From Rhizobium sp. 18055 (GTDB lineage Bacteria; Pseudomonadota; Alphaproteobacteria; Rhizobiales; Rhizobiaceae), in assembly GCF_902706285.1 (NCBI RefSeq), contig NZ_CACSKD010000022.1, positions 1 through 57,465 on the forward strand: a stretch of DNA of 57,465 nt, written 5' to 3'. Of this stretch, positions 34,931 through 44,022 are shown in pieces. Below the pieces are notes generated by a model that was not told the origin of the DNA, made no database searches, and was given only the letters and a program-made list of their open reading frames with translations. The stretch's first letter is position 1; each line of letters begins with the position of its first letter. The position numbers and the translations under genes are program-made.

Positions 34931-35950
34931 ATGAAAGTGTTTACCGGGAAAAACAAATGGTCTGTCGCGGCACTCGCAACGTCCTTTATGCTAGCCAGTT
35001 CGGTAGTGGCATCGGGCGCTGATAAGCCGCGTATCGCGATCATCCACCAGAGCTTCGACACCGAGTACAATGTAATCTGGGCGGATGCCGCCAAAAAGCA
35101 TCCGGCGGTTACCGACGGATCGGTTGAGCTCACCATCCTCGACGGACGACAGGATCCTTCCGTACAAGCGGGGATGATGGACACAGTCCTCGGTCAGAAA
35201 TACAACGCGATCGTCTTCATTCCTGTTGACTCCGAAGCGGGTAACGATCCGGTTCGCAAAGCGAAGGAAGCAGGTGTTCCAGTTTTTGGGGCGAACACGC
35301 TCATCACCGATCAGTCTCTATACACTGCATTTGTCGGTTCTGACGACGTCGAAGCCGGCAGGCTTCTGGCCAAGGCGGTGACGACGCCAAACCAGCCTGG
35401 GAACATCGTTATTCTCGAAGGCAAGATCGGGCATTCCGCTCAAGTCCAGCGGCTACAGGGCATTAAAGAAGCGCTCAAAGATATGCCGGACGTCAAAATC
35501 CTCGAGACCAAGACAGCAAATTGGTCCCGTGCAGAAGCTCAAGCTCTCGTAGAAAACTGGATCACCGCACATCCTGGCAAGATCACTGGCATTGCTGCCG
35601 AAAACGACGAAATGGCACTTGGCGCGCTGGATGCTGTCAAGTCCGCCGGTCTTGACCCCAAGAAGGTCAAGATTGCAGGCATCGATGGTATCGATGACGC
35701 GCTGAATGCCGTCAAGCGCGGGGAAATGCAGTCCGTACTGCAGGACGCGACCAACCAGGCGCAGGGTCTAATCGACGTCGTTCTTGGTAACTTGGAAGGT
35801 GAAAGCTTCAAGCCCAGCGCGACAATGTGGAAGGTCAACGGTGGGACCGTTGATTGGACACCAGGTCAGCATACCGGCGTCATGGTTCCGTGGGTACCGG
35901 TGACACCCGAAAACGTCGACGCGCTGATCGCATCGCGCACAAAGAAGTAG
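34931..35950 (+). CDS. Sugar ABC importer binding protein (importer 3)
   Basis: This 339-residue periplasmic binding protein starts at ATG 34931 behind GGAGGAGGA. The signal peptide MKVFTGKNKWSVAALATSF continues through MLASSVVASG. Peripla_BP_4 landmarks are VFIPVDSEAGNDPVRKAKEAGVPV, ILEGKIGHSAQVQRLQGI and ITGIAAENDEMALGALDAVK, followed by VKIAGIDGIDDAL. It is the ribose/galactose-binding type; ligand unknown. Confidence 0.88.
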   Translation: MKVFTGKNKWSVAALATSFMLASSVVASGADKPRIAIIHQSFDTEYNVIWADAAKKHPAVTDGSVELTILDGRQDPSVQAGMMDTVLGQKYNAIVFIPVDSEAGNDPVRKAKEAGVPVFGANTLITDQSLYTAFVGSDDVEAGRLLAKAVTTPNQPGNIVILEGKIGHSAQVQRLQGIKEALKDMPDVKILETKTANWSRAEAQALVENWITAHPGKITGIAAENDEMALGALDAVKSAGLDPKKVKIAGIDGIDDALNAVKRGEMQSVLQDATNQAQGLIDVVLGNLEGESFKPSATMWKVNGGTVDWTPGQHTGVMVPWVPVTPENVDALIASRTKK

Positions 35951-35966
35951 TCGACGGTGTCTCGCG

Positions 35967-35991
35967 CTGCGGGCGGCGATGCCGCCCGCAG
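35967..35991 (+). terminator. Strong GC hairpin after importer 3 binding-protein gene
   Basis: CTGCGGGCGGC at 35967-35977 pairs with GCCGCCCGCAG at 35981-35991 around a GAT loop. There is no T-run. It separates the importer genes from the enzyme genes and may work as an attenuator or mRNA stabiliser. Confidence 0.6.
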
Positions 35992-36037
35992 TCCCACAAT
36001 CGGAATGCGAATGCACTCCAATTCAGAGAGCGACGAA

Positions 36038-36811
36038 ATGTTTGGAAAATTGATTTCTGAGATGAAAAATGCGCCAAACGGCGCAAAGCGCGGAACGTGG
36101 ATTCATTCGACATCGATGCTAGGCGCCGAAATGCTGGCGATGTCGAACTGGGATTTTTTGACGATCGATTTGCAGCATAGCCTTTCCGACTATTCTGATC
36201 TCGTTTCGCTTATCGCGGTCACAACGAGCCACGGCACCCCTACGCTTGCGCGCGTACCGTCACTGGAGCCTGCGATCATTGGACGGGTGCTGGACGCCGG
36301 TGCATCAGGCATCATTTGCCCGATGATTAACTCTGCCGAGGATGCAAAGTCCTTCGTCGGTGCTTGCGCTTACCCACCGAACGGCAAACGAAGCTTTGGC
36401 CCTATCCGGGCTAAGCTGATCTGGGGTGATAACTATCTCCAGAAGGTGGATAGCGAAATTGCAAAGTTTGCGATGATCGAAACGCGCGAGGGCCTTGAAG
36501 CTGTCGATGCGATCGCAAACACAAAAGGGATTTCAGGCCTCTTCGTTGGTCCTAATGACTTGGCGCTTGCACTAGGTTTCTCGCCCTCTATGGACACGGA
36601 ACAGCCTGAACTCTTGGCGGCCTTCGACAGAGTCGCCGCAGCGGCGAAATCAGCGGGGATCGTCTGCGGCATGGCCTGCGAGTCTCCGCAGTACACGGTT
36701 CGCATGATCGCACGAGGCTACCGCTATTTCAATATTTCATCCGACCTCAGGATGATGGCGGCACGTTCGGCGGAAATACACAAACTTCTCGACAACACTA
36801 TCAATGCCTAG
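36038..36811 (+). CDS. HpcH/HpaI-type aldolase
   Basis: This 257-residue protein is paralogous to 20058. Motifs are FLTIDLQHSLSDYSDL, SGIICPMINSAEDAKSFV, YPPNGKRSFGPIRA, the metal Glu in MIETREGLEAV and Asp in LFVGPNDLA. It should cleave a 2-keto-3-deoxy-type acid in the presence of a metal ion. The start is less certain: in-frame ATGs exist at 36005 and 36011, and 36038 was chosen because it aligns with the family start. It is followed by two MocA genes and an M24 gene. Confidence 0.86.
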   Translation: MFGKLISEMKNAPNGAKRGTWIHSTSMLGAEMLAMSNWDFLTIDLQHSLSDYSDLVSLIAVTTSHGTPTLARVPSLEPAIIGRVLDAGASGIICPMINSAEDAKSFVGACAYPPNGKRSFGPIRAKLIWGDNYLQKVDSEIAKFAMIETREGLEAVDAIANTKGISGLFVGPNDLALALGFSPSMDTEQPELLAAFDRVAAAAKSAGIVCGMACESPQYTVRMIARGYRYFNISSDLRMMAARSAEIHKLLDNTINA

Positions 36812-36841
36812 CTCAGAGCCAAGGAAATTGGAGACAATTTA

Positions 36842-38008
36842 GTGAGTTATGATCTTCTCGCAGACTTCGGACGTCCACTGCGCTGGGGAATGGTCGGTGG
36901 TGGCACGGATTCTCTAATCGGTGAAACTCATCGGCTAGCGGCACGGGTCGATGGGCGATATCAGCTTGTCACTGGCTGCCTGTCCTATGATCCGGCGATA
37001 GCTAAGCGCTCCGCCGAAGTCTGCCTCCTTGAGCCCTCGCGTTCATACACGAGTTTTGAAGCAATGGCTGAGGCTGAGGCTAACCGCGAAGACGGCGTCG
37101 AAGTTGTCACCGTCTGCACGCCACCACACCTTCACGCGGCAGCATCGGAAGCTTTTCTGAAGCGTGACATCGCCGTGCTTTGCGAGAAGCCGATGACTAA
37201 AAACTTGGCGGAAGCCCGAGCACTGAAGGAGACGGTGGACAGTTCACAGGCAAAATTTGCTCTAACGCATTGCTATACCGGGTACCCGATGGTGCGCGAA
37301 GCACGAGCCCTTATTTCGTCGGGAGCAATCGGCGCCATCAGACAAATTGAATGTGACTTCGTCAGTGGACCGTTTCTCGATGAGAATCCAGACCGCTCCA
37401 AGCGGCATTGGCGTTTCCTGCCCGAATACATGGGAACGGCTTCAATCCTCGGTGAGATCGGCGCGCACGCCATCAACATGATCTCCTACACGTGCGGCGA
37501 GCTACCTCAATCGGTCTTGGCAAAAATGGTGACGCTTACACCAGGTCGAGAAGTAGCCGATGACGCTCAGATACTGCTTCAGTTTCCTGGGAACCGCATC
37601 GGAAGAATGTGGCTCAGCTTCGTCGCGACGGGGTCCGAGCATGGCCTGGCTTTCAGGGTTTTTGGCGACAAGGGCTCTCTTCAGTGGCGTCAGGAACAGC
37701 CTGAGCAGTTGATCCACACTCCGCGCGGTGAGTACGCTAGAACGATCACCAGTGGACATCTCGACAGGCTGACACCACTCGGGGCTCACTCTTGCCGTCT
37801 CAGAGAAGGGCACCCCGAGGGTTACGTTCTCGCTTTCGCCAATCTCTACCGAGATTTCGCAGACCAGATCATCGGATCGAGACTTGGCGTAGCTTTGAAT
37901 CCGCACGTCTCTACGGTCCCCGGCGCCGACGAGGGCGTCGAGACGCTTCGGTTCTTCGAAGCGTGCGTGCGATCCAATGATGCCGGGAGCACCTGGCAAA
38001 ACCTCTAA
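36842..38008 (+). CDS. Gfo/Idh/MocA-family oxidoreductase (group 1)
   Basis: This 388-residue protein begins at a GTG and reads RWGMVGGGTDSLIGETHRLAA, with LCEKPMTKNLAEAR, LTHCYTGYPMVREARALI, SILGEIGAHAINMISY and the C-terminal LREGHPEGYVLAFANLYRDFA. It has the same length and key segments as 18803. Probably an NAD(P)-dependent sugar-type dehydrogenase; it is next to a group 2 member (38043), repeating the pair 11302/12570. Confidence 0.9.
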   Translation: MSYDLLADFGRPLRWGMVGGGTDSLIGETHRLAARVDGRYQLVTGCLSYDPAIAKRSAEVCLLEPSRSYTSFEAMAEAEANREDGVEVVTVCTPPHLHAAASEAFLKRDIAVLCEKPMTKNLAEARALKETVDSSQAKFALTHCYTGYPMVREARALISSGAIGAIRQIECDFVSGPFLDENPDRSKRHWRFLPEYMGTASILGEIGAHAINMISYTCGELPQSVLAKMVTLTPGREVADDAQILLQFPGNRIGRMWLSFVATGSEHGLAFRVFGDKGSLQWRQEQPEQLIHTPRGEYARTITSGHLDRLTPLGAHSCRLREGHPEGYVLAFANLYRDFADQIIGSRLGVALNPHVSTVPGADEGVETLRFFEACVRSNDAGSTWQNL

Positions 38009-38042
38009 CATCAAAAGAACTGTCTCAGACAAGGTATATGCA

Positions 38043-39179
38043 ATGACTTCAATCACCATGCTTGGCGCTGGCTTCATCGGCCAGATGCACGCTCTTTCCA
38101 TCCGATCCTGCGAGAATTCCCGTCATATTCTCAACCAGAAGCCAAGGCTGCTGCGTCTCATCGAGCGGGAGGAGGCAAAGAAAAGCGCAACCCAGACCGC
38201 TGCACGTTTTGGCTTCGAGGAGCTGCGACTTGAACCATGGCAGGATCTCGTCAAGTCCGACGACTGCGATCTGTTCGTAAATGCGGGACCTAACCCGGTC
38301 CACGCCGATGCGTCGATTGCGTTTGCGCAGGCAGGAAAGCACGTGTTTTGCGAAAAGCCGCTTGCCGGGTCTGCTAACGAAGCCCATCGCGCCTGGGCCG
38401 GTGTGCATTCAACTGGTGTGAAGCATATGTGCGCTTTCGTGCATCGCTTCATTCCAGCAATCAAGCAAATGCGCCGCATGATCCTCGCCGGTGACATCGG
38501 CGAGGTCCTGCACTACCGCAGCCAGTTTCTTCTCGATATGCGCGATCCTAGCGGGGCACTGAGCTGGCGTTTCAGCGAGCCGGGTGGCGGTGCAGCAGGC
38601 GACCTCGGATCGCACCATATTGATGTCGCCCGCTTTCTTGTCGGCGAAATTGAAGAGATCAGTGCGTTTACCCGTACTTCGTCCAAGGATCCCGAAGGCA
38701 AGCTAAAGCACATTACAGACGACTCGTTCGTAGCTGTAGCAACTCTTGCGAACGGAGCAGTCGCAACTTTCGACGCGTCACGTATTGTCGGCGGTCATGC
38801 GCTTACTGGTCGGATCGAGGTCGACGGCACCAAGGGTTCGATTTCATTTGATATGGAGCGGCTCAACGAGCTTCGGCTCTCAGTTAACAGAGGCGGATGG
38901 AGGACATTCCTGATTACCGGCCCTGACCACCCTTACGCCGACTTCTACCTTCCCGTCGGTATTCAGGGAGCACATCCGGTGTCTTGGCGCGATTGCTTCG
39001 CCTACCAGATGCATCACATGCTGCAGGCTGTACAGCAGGGTTCTAATGTTGCTGAACTCGGAGCGACATTCGAGGACGGCTATCGCGTGGCGGAAATCGT
39101 AGAGGCTGTTATTGCGGCTTCAGAGGAACGCGCCGTCAAGAAGGTCAAGTACCGGAACCACTCAGATCGTTCGGCATGA
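38043..39179 (+). CDS. Gfo/Idh/MocA-family oxidoreductase (group 2)
   Basis: This 378-residue protein starts MTSITMLGAGFIGQMHAL; an upstream in-frame ATG overlaps the preceding gene. It shares FVNAGPNPVHADAS, VFCEKPLAGSANEA, GDLGSHHIDVARFLVGE, IEVDGTKGSISFDMERLNEL and TFEDGYRVAEIVEA with 12570. The conserved pairing with a group 1 partner suggests the two dehydrogenases act on consecutive intermediates or different anomers. Substrate unknown. Confidence 0.9.
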   Translation: MTSITMLGAGFIGQMHALSIRSCENSRHILNQKPRLLRLIEREEAKKSATQTAARFGFEELRLEPWQDLVKSDDCDLFVNAGPNPVHADASIAFAQAGKHVFCEKPLAGSANEAHRAWAGVHSTGVKHMCAFVHRFIPAIKQMRRMILAGDIGEVLHYRSQFLLDMRDPSGALSWRFSEPGGGAAGDLGSHHIDVARFLVGEIEEISAFTRTSSKDPEGKLKHITDDSFVAVATLANGAVATFDASRIVGGHALTGRIEVDGTKGSISFDMERLNELRLSVNRGGWRTFLITGPDHPYADFYLPVGIQGAHPVSWRDCFAYQMHHMLQAVQQGSNVAELGATFEDGYRVAEIVEAVIAASEERAVKKVKYRNHSDRSA

Positions 39180-39217
39180 CACGCTTTGACGCTCTCAAAA
39201 GTTTATCGGAGAATGCA

Positions 39218-40375
39218 ATGCTAGACTTAAAATTTGACACCTCGAAGCTTGACGATCTGATGGCTGAGGCGGGTATCGAGGTCCTCATCATTAATTCAAA
39301 ACACAACATCCAATATCTGCTGGGTGGCTACCGATTCTTCTTCTTTGAAGCCGCCGATGCGGCTGGCCTTAGCCGTTACCTTCCCTTGATCGTCTATCGG
39401 CGCGGTCGACCGGAAGATGCCGTATACATCGGCAATCCGATGGAGCGGGATGAGGAGCAGCTAAACCAACTAGCATTTCCGAATTTGCGCTTGAATACGT
39501 GGGGCACAATCCAGGCAATCGATTCTGCGATCTCGGTTGCGGAGTCTTGGGGTGCCAGCGGCAAGATCGGTATCGAGAGTGGCTTCTTGCCTGCCGACGC
39601 CTTTATGCGCCTGACAAGCAAGGTCACCAAGAACGAGCTGGTTGACGCCGTTGTCGTTCTCGAGCGACTGCGCGCAATCAAAACAGACGCCGAGATCGTT
39701 CTCCTCAGGGAGGCGTCGGAACGCGTTGTTGCCTCGATGTTGGCTGTTCTTCAGTCGCACGCGCCGGGCTGCACCAAGCGTGACCTGAATGAAGCACTCA
39801 GGCGAGAGGAAGTTAACCGCGGGCTCGTATTCGACTATTGCCTGATCACCGCAGGGACGAGCTTGAACCGAGCTCCGACGGATCAGGTTATCAAAGAAAA
39901 CGATATTATCTCGCTCGATTCTGGAGCCAATTACCATGGATATATCGGGGACCTTTGCCGAATGGGCATTTTCGGAAAGCCGGACTCTGAACTGGTAGAC
40001 CTACTCGGAGAGATCGAAGAAATTCAGCAGTCTGCTCGAAAGAGCATTGGACCTGGAAACCGGGGGGCTGATTGCTTCGAGGAGCCGACACGCCTTATGG
40101 CAAACTCCAAACATTCCGCTCAACTCAGCTATATGGCGCATGGCATGGGGCTGGTAAGTCACGAGGCCCCCAGACTGTCGGACAAAGCGCCGCAAGGTTA
40201 TCCAGCGTTCGATGCTGAGCGACCGCTCGAGCCTGGAATGATTATTTCGGTCGAGACCACGCTGCTTCATCCGAAGCGTGGATTTATTAAACTGGAAGAC
40301 ACCATTCTGGTGACGGCTACGGGTCACGAGAGCCTTGGAGATACCGGACGCGGATGGAGCATTGCGGGCCGATAA
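39218..40375 (+). CDS. M24-family metallohydrolase (prolidase/creatinase-like)
   Basis: This 385-residue protein is paralogous to 20847. Metal ligands are in SLDSGANYHGYIGD, MAHGMGLVSHEAP, ISVETTLLHP and IKLEDTILV. The N-terminal domain has NSKHNIQYLLGGYRFFF. GGAGA precedes ATG 39218; an alternative ATG at 39176 overlaps the previous stop but lacks a ribosome site, and the paralogue has a short N terminus. It ends the importer 3 operon. Confidence 0.86.
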   Translation: MLDLKFDTSKLDDLMAEAGIEVLIINSKHNIQYLLGGYRFFFFEAADAAGLSRYLPLIVYRRGRPEDAVYIGNPMERDEEQLNQLAFPNLRLNTWGTIQAIDSAISVAESWGASGKIGIESGFLPADAFMRLTSKVTKNELVDAVVVLERLRAIKTDAEIVLLREASERVVASMLAVLQSHAPGCTKRDLNEALRREEVNRGLVFDYCLITAGTSLNRAPTDQVIKENDIISLDSGANYHGYIGDLCRMGIFGKPDSELVDLLGEIEEIQQSARKSIGPGNRGADCFEEPTRLMANSKHSAQLSYMAHGMGLVSHEAPRLSDKAPQGYPAFDAERPLEPGMIISVETTLLHPKRGFIKLEDTILVTATGHESLGDTGRGWSIAGR

Positions 40376-40398
40376 TCGGGGGTCGAAGTGAAAAGGCG

Positions 40399-40417
40399 AG
40401 GCGCCGAAAGGGCGCCT
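40399..40417 (+). terminator. Terminator-like hairpin after the importer 3 operon
   Basis: AGGCGCC at 40399-40405 pairs with GGCGCCT at 40411-40417 around a GAAAG loop. It follows the M24 gene by 24 bases and precedes IS-derived sequence. The T-run is weak. Confidence 0.55.
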
Positions 40418-40497
40418 TGCTGAAAATAGGTGAGCTGCCTGGCAGGTGGCGTCGCCTTAACCGAGCACAGCACGCGATCGTTGCTTCGGCGTGAATT

Positions 40498-40945
40498 TCA
40501 CGCTTTGATCGACAAGGCGATTTCACGCCAGGTGGTGCTGGCTTGGGCGCGGAGTTGGCGATGATCGGCGGCAGTCAGGTGTTTTCGATGAAGATGGAAA
40601 AGATTGGCAATCTGGCCGTGGGTTGAGACGAAACGCTGGCATTGCCGCGGCGACTTGAACCGCATCATACGGCGCTCTCGTCGTCGCACGGGAAGGTGAG
40701 AATTCTCGACGCGGTTGTTGAGGCCCTTGTGCGAACGGTGCTCGATAACCGGCATGAGCTGTCGCCTTGCGGCGGAGTAAGAGCGCAACTTGTCTGTCAC
40801 CAGCACGCGTGGCGTGACGCCCTGGCTCTTCAGCAGTTTGCGCATCAGCCGAAGAGCGGCTCCCTTGTTTCTGCGGCTTTGTAGCAGAGCATCGAGAACG
40901 TAGCCGTTGGCATCGACGGCGCGCCACAGCCAGTATTTCGTAAGC
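40498..40945 (-). pseudogene. IS6-family transposase remnant, 5' end missing
   Basis: The minus frame reads KYWLWRAVDANGYVLDALLQ, RLMRKLLKSQGVTPRVLVTDKLRSY, HRSHKGLNNRVENSHLPVRRRER and MMRFKSPRQCQRFVSTHG. These are the middle and C-terminal parts of the IS6 DDE transposase, including the second Asp (VTDKLRS) and the Glu (VENSHLP). The N-terminal HTH and first Asp are gone; beyond about 40950 the sequence belongs to the next IS66 element. Confidence 0.8.
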
Positions 40946-41058
40946 GGCAAGCTGACCCCATCTGGCGTGGTTAGAGCGTGTGCCTGTATTGCGGATAGAC
41001 GATTCACAAGCTGTGAGCTTCTATGTCTGCGCCTAGCTCTGGAACCAGAAACTTCCAT

Positions 41059-41409
41059 ATGATCGAGGCCGTTGCGGAACGGCTTGAAGGCGCGCCGCGG
41101 CAGTTTCGGCGTCGTTGGTCCGATGAATTCAAAGAACGGGCAGTGGCTGAGGCGATGGAGCCTGGCGCAAGCGTTTCAGCGATTGCGCATCGCATCGGCA
41201 TTCATCCATCACAACTATTTGGCTGGCGTCGCGATGCTCGTGCCGGACCAGGACGCTCTTCGTTGCCTGCGGCTGTCGAGGCGGAAATTGGGTCGGTTTG
41301 CGCGAGGGCGGTGATTGAGGTGGTTATCGGCGACGTCGTTGTCCGGGCGGGGGCGGATGCCGATGAAGCGCACCTGCGTCGCGTAATCCAAGCGGTGCGA
41401 TCGGCATGA
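41059..41409 (+). CDS. tnpA: IS66 accessory protein TnpA (second element)
   Basis: This 116-residue protein starts MIEAVAERLEGAPRQFRRRW and contains the IS66 OrfA-type HTH (SVSAIAHRIGIHPSQLFGWRRDA). It differs clearly from the first TnpA in the window, so the two elements are distinct IS66 members. An in-frame ATG at 41023 is also possible. Its stop overlaps the tnpB start. Confidence 0.82.
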   Translation: MIEAVAERLEGAPRQFRRRWSDEFKERAVAEAMEPGASVSAIAHRIGIHPSQLFGWRRDARAGPGRSSLPAAVEAEIGSVCARAVIEVVIGDVVVRAGADADEAHLRRVIQAVRSA

Positions 41410-41602
41410 TCCCGTCGAACGTAAAAGTCTTTCTGGCGAGCCATCCGACCGACTTTCGTAAGGGGCCGGATGGCTTGCTTTCGCTGGTTCGAGATGCTGG
41501 CAGTGATCCGTTCAACGGAGCTCTCTATGTCTTCCGGGCGAAACGAGCAGACCGGATCAAGATCGTATGGTGGGATGGCTCCGGCGTTTGCCTTTACGCC
41601 AA
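41406..41602 (+). pseudogene. tnpB: IS66 TnpB, interrupted by recombinase element
   Basis: The first 65 codons are normal TnpB (VFLASHPTDFRKGPDGLLSL, ALYVFRAKRADRIKIVWWDG, SGVCLYA). After codon 65 the usual KRLEKG-type continuation is replaced by the end of the serine-recombinase element. The break falls in the conserved GVCLYxK motif of TnpB. The remaining 40-50 codons are not found in the window. Confidence 0.8.
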
Positions 41603-41636
41603 CGATTTGAATTCATACTGCATCTCTCTTCTGGCT

Positions 41637-43736
41637 TCAGTTGAAGGTTTTGGCTTGGCTTTCGTACTGGTTACGCGCGGCGACGCGATCAACGAGTTGG
41701 TTCCACCGGCTGCATTGCTTTTGCGGTATGTCTGCCGTGGGAAGCTCGTACAGGTAGTAGTGTCCGTTGTAGGCATGGCTGGTGACGAGGCCGTGTTCAG
41801 CCCATCTGGCGAGGGTATGCTCATGGATATTGAGGCGTGCGGCCGCCTCCTTTTTTGTCAACATCCCACGATCCCGGAGGCGGTCATAGCGTGATCTCAG
41901 CTTGTACTCGCGAACGAGATAGGTGACGCGTTTGGTTGTGAAGCGGGCGTTGCGCTGGTCGCGGCGCGTCACCGAGCCGGGACGGTATCCCTGATTATTG
42001 AGAATCTCTGCGATGTCGGAAAAAATATGATTGTCGAGGAGTTTGTCGATCAATTCGATGATGTTGCGGTTCGTCTTGATCAGCTGGCTGGGCGATCTTG
42101 GGCTGATGGTGACGAGCGTCTGCGTTTTGCCGCCCTTGAAGCGAATATGAGCCTTGGTGGTGCCTCTCTTGGGTAGTTTGAGGAGGGTGACGTCCTCAAT
42201 GATGTGGGCAAGCAGGCGCTTTCGCTCATGGTTCGGAGTCTCTGGATTGGTCCAGAGCTCTTTGAAGTCCGCCGTCATTGCGATCAACCGCTCGTGTACG
42301 GCCTTGTCGAGGATGAATTGATCGTGCTCCCGGCCGCGCTCGCGCTCTTCGCGGGCGTTAGCCAAGATGCGGAGCTTCCCGTTCCATTCGCCCTCGAGCG
42401 TGTCGGCGACGAGGCGGTTATTGGGATCGACGAGCATGAAACGGCGCTGGGCGAGATCGGCTTCCGTTTGGGCACGCTCGATCGCGCGACAGCGCAGCCG
42501 GTCCGCTTCTTCATGTCGCGCTTCGATCTCCTTGCGGACTTCAATCGCCAATTCGATGGCCGCCGGCGTCATCTGCTCCGCGATCAGCATGCCGATGGCT
42601 TCGTCGACGGGAGGTGCAGCGATTGCCTGGCATAGGGGTTCACCGCGATTGGTACGGGCGCGATCACAAACGTACCAGGCTTCCTGCCGGTCACGCCGCG
42701 CAGCATAGCGCATGTGAAAATGTCTGCCGCACTGCCCACACACGGCCCGCCCCTGCAGCAACGCCGAGCCCTCCCGCGGAGGTGATGCGACCGCCGCGTT
42801 CCATTTATGGCAGATGTTCGACTTTAGAATCCTCAGATTCTCCTGATGCTGCTCCCAATTGATATAGCCGGGATGGGCATCTGGAATACACGCCGTCCAA
42901 TCGTCACTAGCTTGTTCACGCACGAGCTTTTTGCCATCAATGGTTCGTCGATAGCGACGGCGGCCATAAACATAGGCTCCGGCGTAACGTGGATTGTGCA
43001 GCACGCGCATCGCCGTCGAAGGCGTCAGTGGCCGGAAAACCGTCTGGCTGTCGTGCAAGCGGGAGGGAAAGAGAATGCCTTCTTGACGAAAGGCCTTGAC
43101 GGTCTGGGAGGCGGATCCGACGCGAGAGAACGTCTCGAAGAAATGGGCGATCGTCTCTCTGACTTGCATGTCTGGATCAAGCGTCACATTGCCGGAATGA
43201 TCGTAGACCATGCCGGTTGGCAGTGGGCAACGAAACTCGCCGCGGCGCGCCTTGTTGAGGATGCCGCCGCGCAGCCGTGCCTTGATCACATGTAGTTCGG
43301 CCTCACTCATTGTTCCCTTTAGGCCGAGCAGAAGCCGGTCGTTGAAACTTGCCGGGTCATAGACACCGTCCTCGTCGAGGATCAGGGTGTCAGCAAGGGC
43401 GCAGATCTCGAGCAGACGCTGCCAGTCGGCATTGTTGCGCGCCAGACGGGAGACCTCTAGGCCCATGACGATCCCGGCATGCCCCATGCCGACATCGCTG
43501 ACCAGGCGCTGAAATCCTTCACGCCAGACCGCCGATGCACCGGATTCGCCTTGATCGTTATCGATAACGATAATCTGCTCCTCGCGCCAACCCAGGGCGA
43601 TAGCGCGGCCGCGAAGCGCATATTGGCGCATGGCGCTCTCGGTATTGTCGATGACTTGCCGCATCGAAGATTGGCGGACGTAGAGGTAGGCGCTGCGTTC
43701 CCGGTGATGGGACTGGACTTTGAGGTGTACATTCAT
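41637..43736 (-). CDS. Large serine recombinase with C-terminal HTH
   Basis: This 699-residue protein has the catalytic domain with Ser23 in YLYVRQS, and LEVSRLARNNADWQ and GTMSEAELHVIKARL. It then has the recombinase domain (LHNPRYAGAYVYGRRRYRR), a zinc ribbon (AVCGQCGRHFHMRY...WYVCDRA), a coiled coil (EVRKEIEARHEEADRLRCRAIERA), and near residue 640 an excisionase/MerR-like HTH (MLTKKEAAARLNIHEHTLARW). It is clearly different in sequence from the recombinase at 3817 but has the same domain order. GGAGAG precedes the start. Confidence 0.88.
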   Translation of the reverse strand: MNVHLKVQSHHRERSAYLYVRQSSMRQVIDNTESAMRQYALRGRAIALGWREEQIIVIDNDQGESGASAVWREGFQRLVSDVGMGHAGIVMGLEVSRLARNNADWQRLLEICALADTLILDEDGVYDPASFNDRLLLGLKGTMSEAELHVIKARLRGGILNKARRGEFRCPLPTGMVYDHSGNVTLDPDMQVRETIAHFFETFSRVGSASQTVKAFRQEGILFPSRLHDSQTVFRPLTPSTAMRVLHNPRYAGAYVYGRRRYRRTIDGKKLVREQASDDWTACIPDAHPGYINWEQHQENLRILKSNICHKWNAAVASPPREGSALLQGRAVCGQCGRHFHMRYAARRDRQEAWYVCDRARTNRGEPLCQAIAAPPVDEAIGMLIAEQMTPAAIELAIEVRKEIEARHEEADRLRCRAIERAQTEADLAQRRFMLVDPNNRLVADTLEGEWNGKLRILANAREERERGREHDQFILDKAVHERLIAMTADFKELWTNPETPNHERKRLLAHIIEDVTLLKLPKRGTTKAHIRFKGGKTQTLVTISPRSPSQLIKTNRNIIELIDKLLDNHIFSDIAEILNNQGYRPGSVTRRDQRNARFTTKRVTYLVREYKLRSRYDRLRDRGMLTKKEAAARLNIHEHTLARWAEHGLVTSHAYNGHYYLYELPTADIPQKQCSRWNQLVDRVAARNQYESQAKTFN

Positions 43737-44014
43737 GGTGCTCTCCGTTGGTGGATGCTCATGGCGATGGTCGCCAGGACATGAACGACGGCGCTGAGTT
43801 CGCCGTGCGCCGGTCGGGTGGCCGATGACGGGTAAAACTGCTCCTGGTCAGGGCTTGCCGCTGCAGGCAGTGCGCGGGCCCATCCCCACATTCCGCGGCG
43901 CAGAAAAAGCATGAGCCCGCTACGAGCCTTGAGCGGCAGAACTTCGCCGAGAGCTGCGCTGCGCAGCACCTCGTACTGGTCCGCGATGTCGGGCAATGAA
44001 CATGCCGGTCCCAC
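43733..44014 (-). CDS. 93-residue protein upstream of recombinase
   Basis: The frame reads MGPACSLPDIADQYEVLRSA and ends VVHVLATIAMSIHQRRAP. The stop overlaps the recombinase start (ATGA), indicating a coupled pair. The family is not recognised. It is not similar to the small protein next to the first recombinase. A role with the recombinase is inferred from coupling only. Confidence 0.5.
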   Translation of the reverse strand: MGPACSLPDIADQYEVLRSAALGEVLPLKARSGLMLFLRRGMWGWARALPAAASPDQEQFYPSSATRPAHGELSAVVHVLATIAMSIHQRRAP

Positions 44015-44022
44015 GGTAACGT

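Larger units (their letters stand above)
40970..41602 (+). mobile_element. Second IS66-family element, right part lost
   Basis: tnpA and the first 65 codons of tnpB remain. The right part including tnpC is absent from the window: the recombinase element that enters tnpB near 41602 is itself cut by an IS3 element at 44251. The left terminal repeat was not identified with certainty; it should lie near 40970-40990. Confidence 0.65.
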
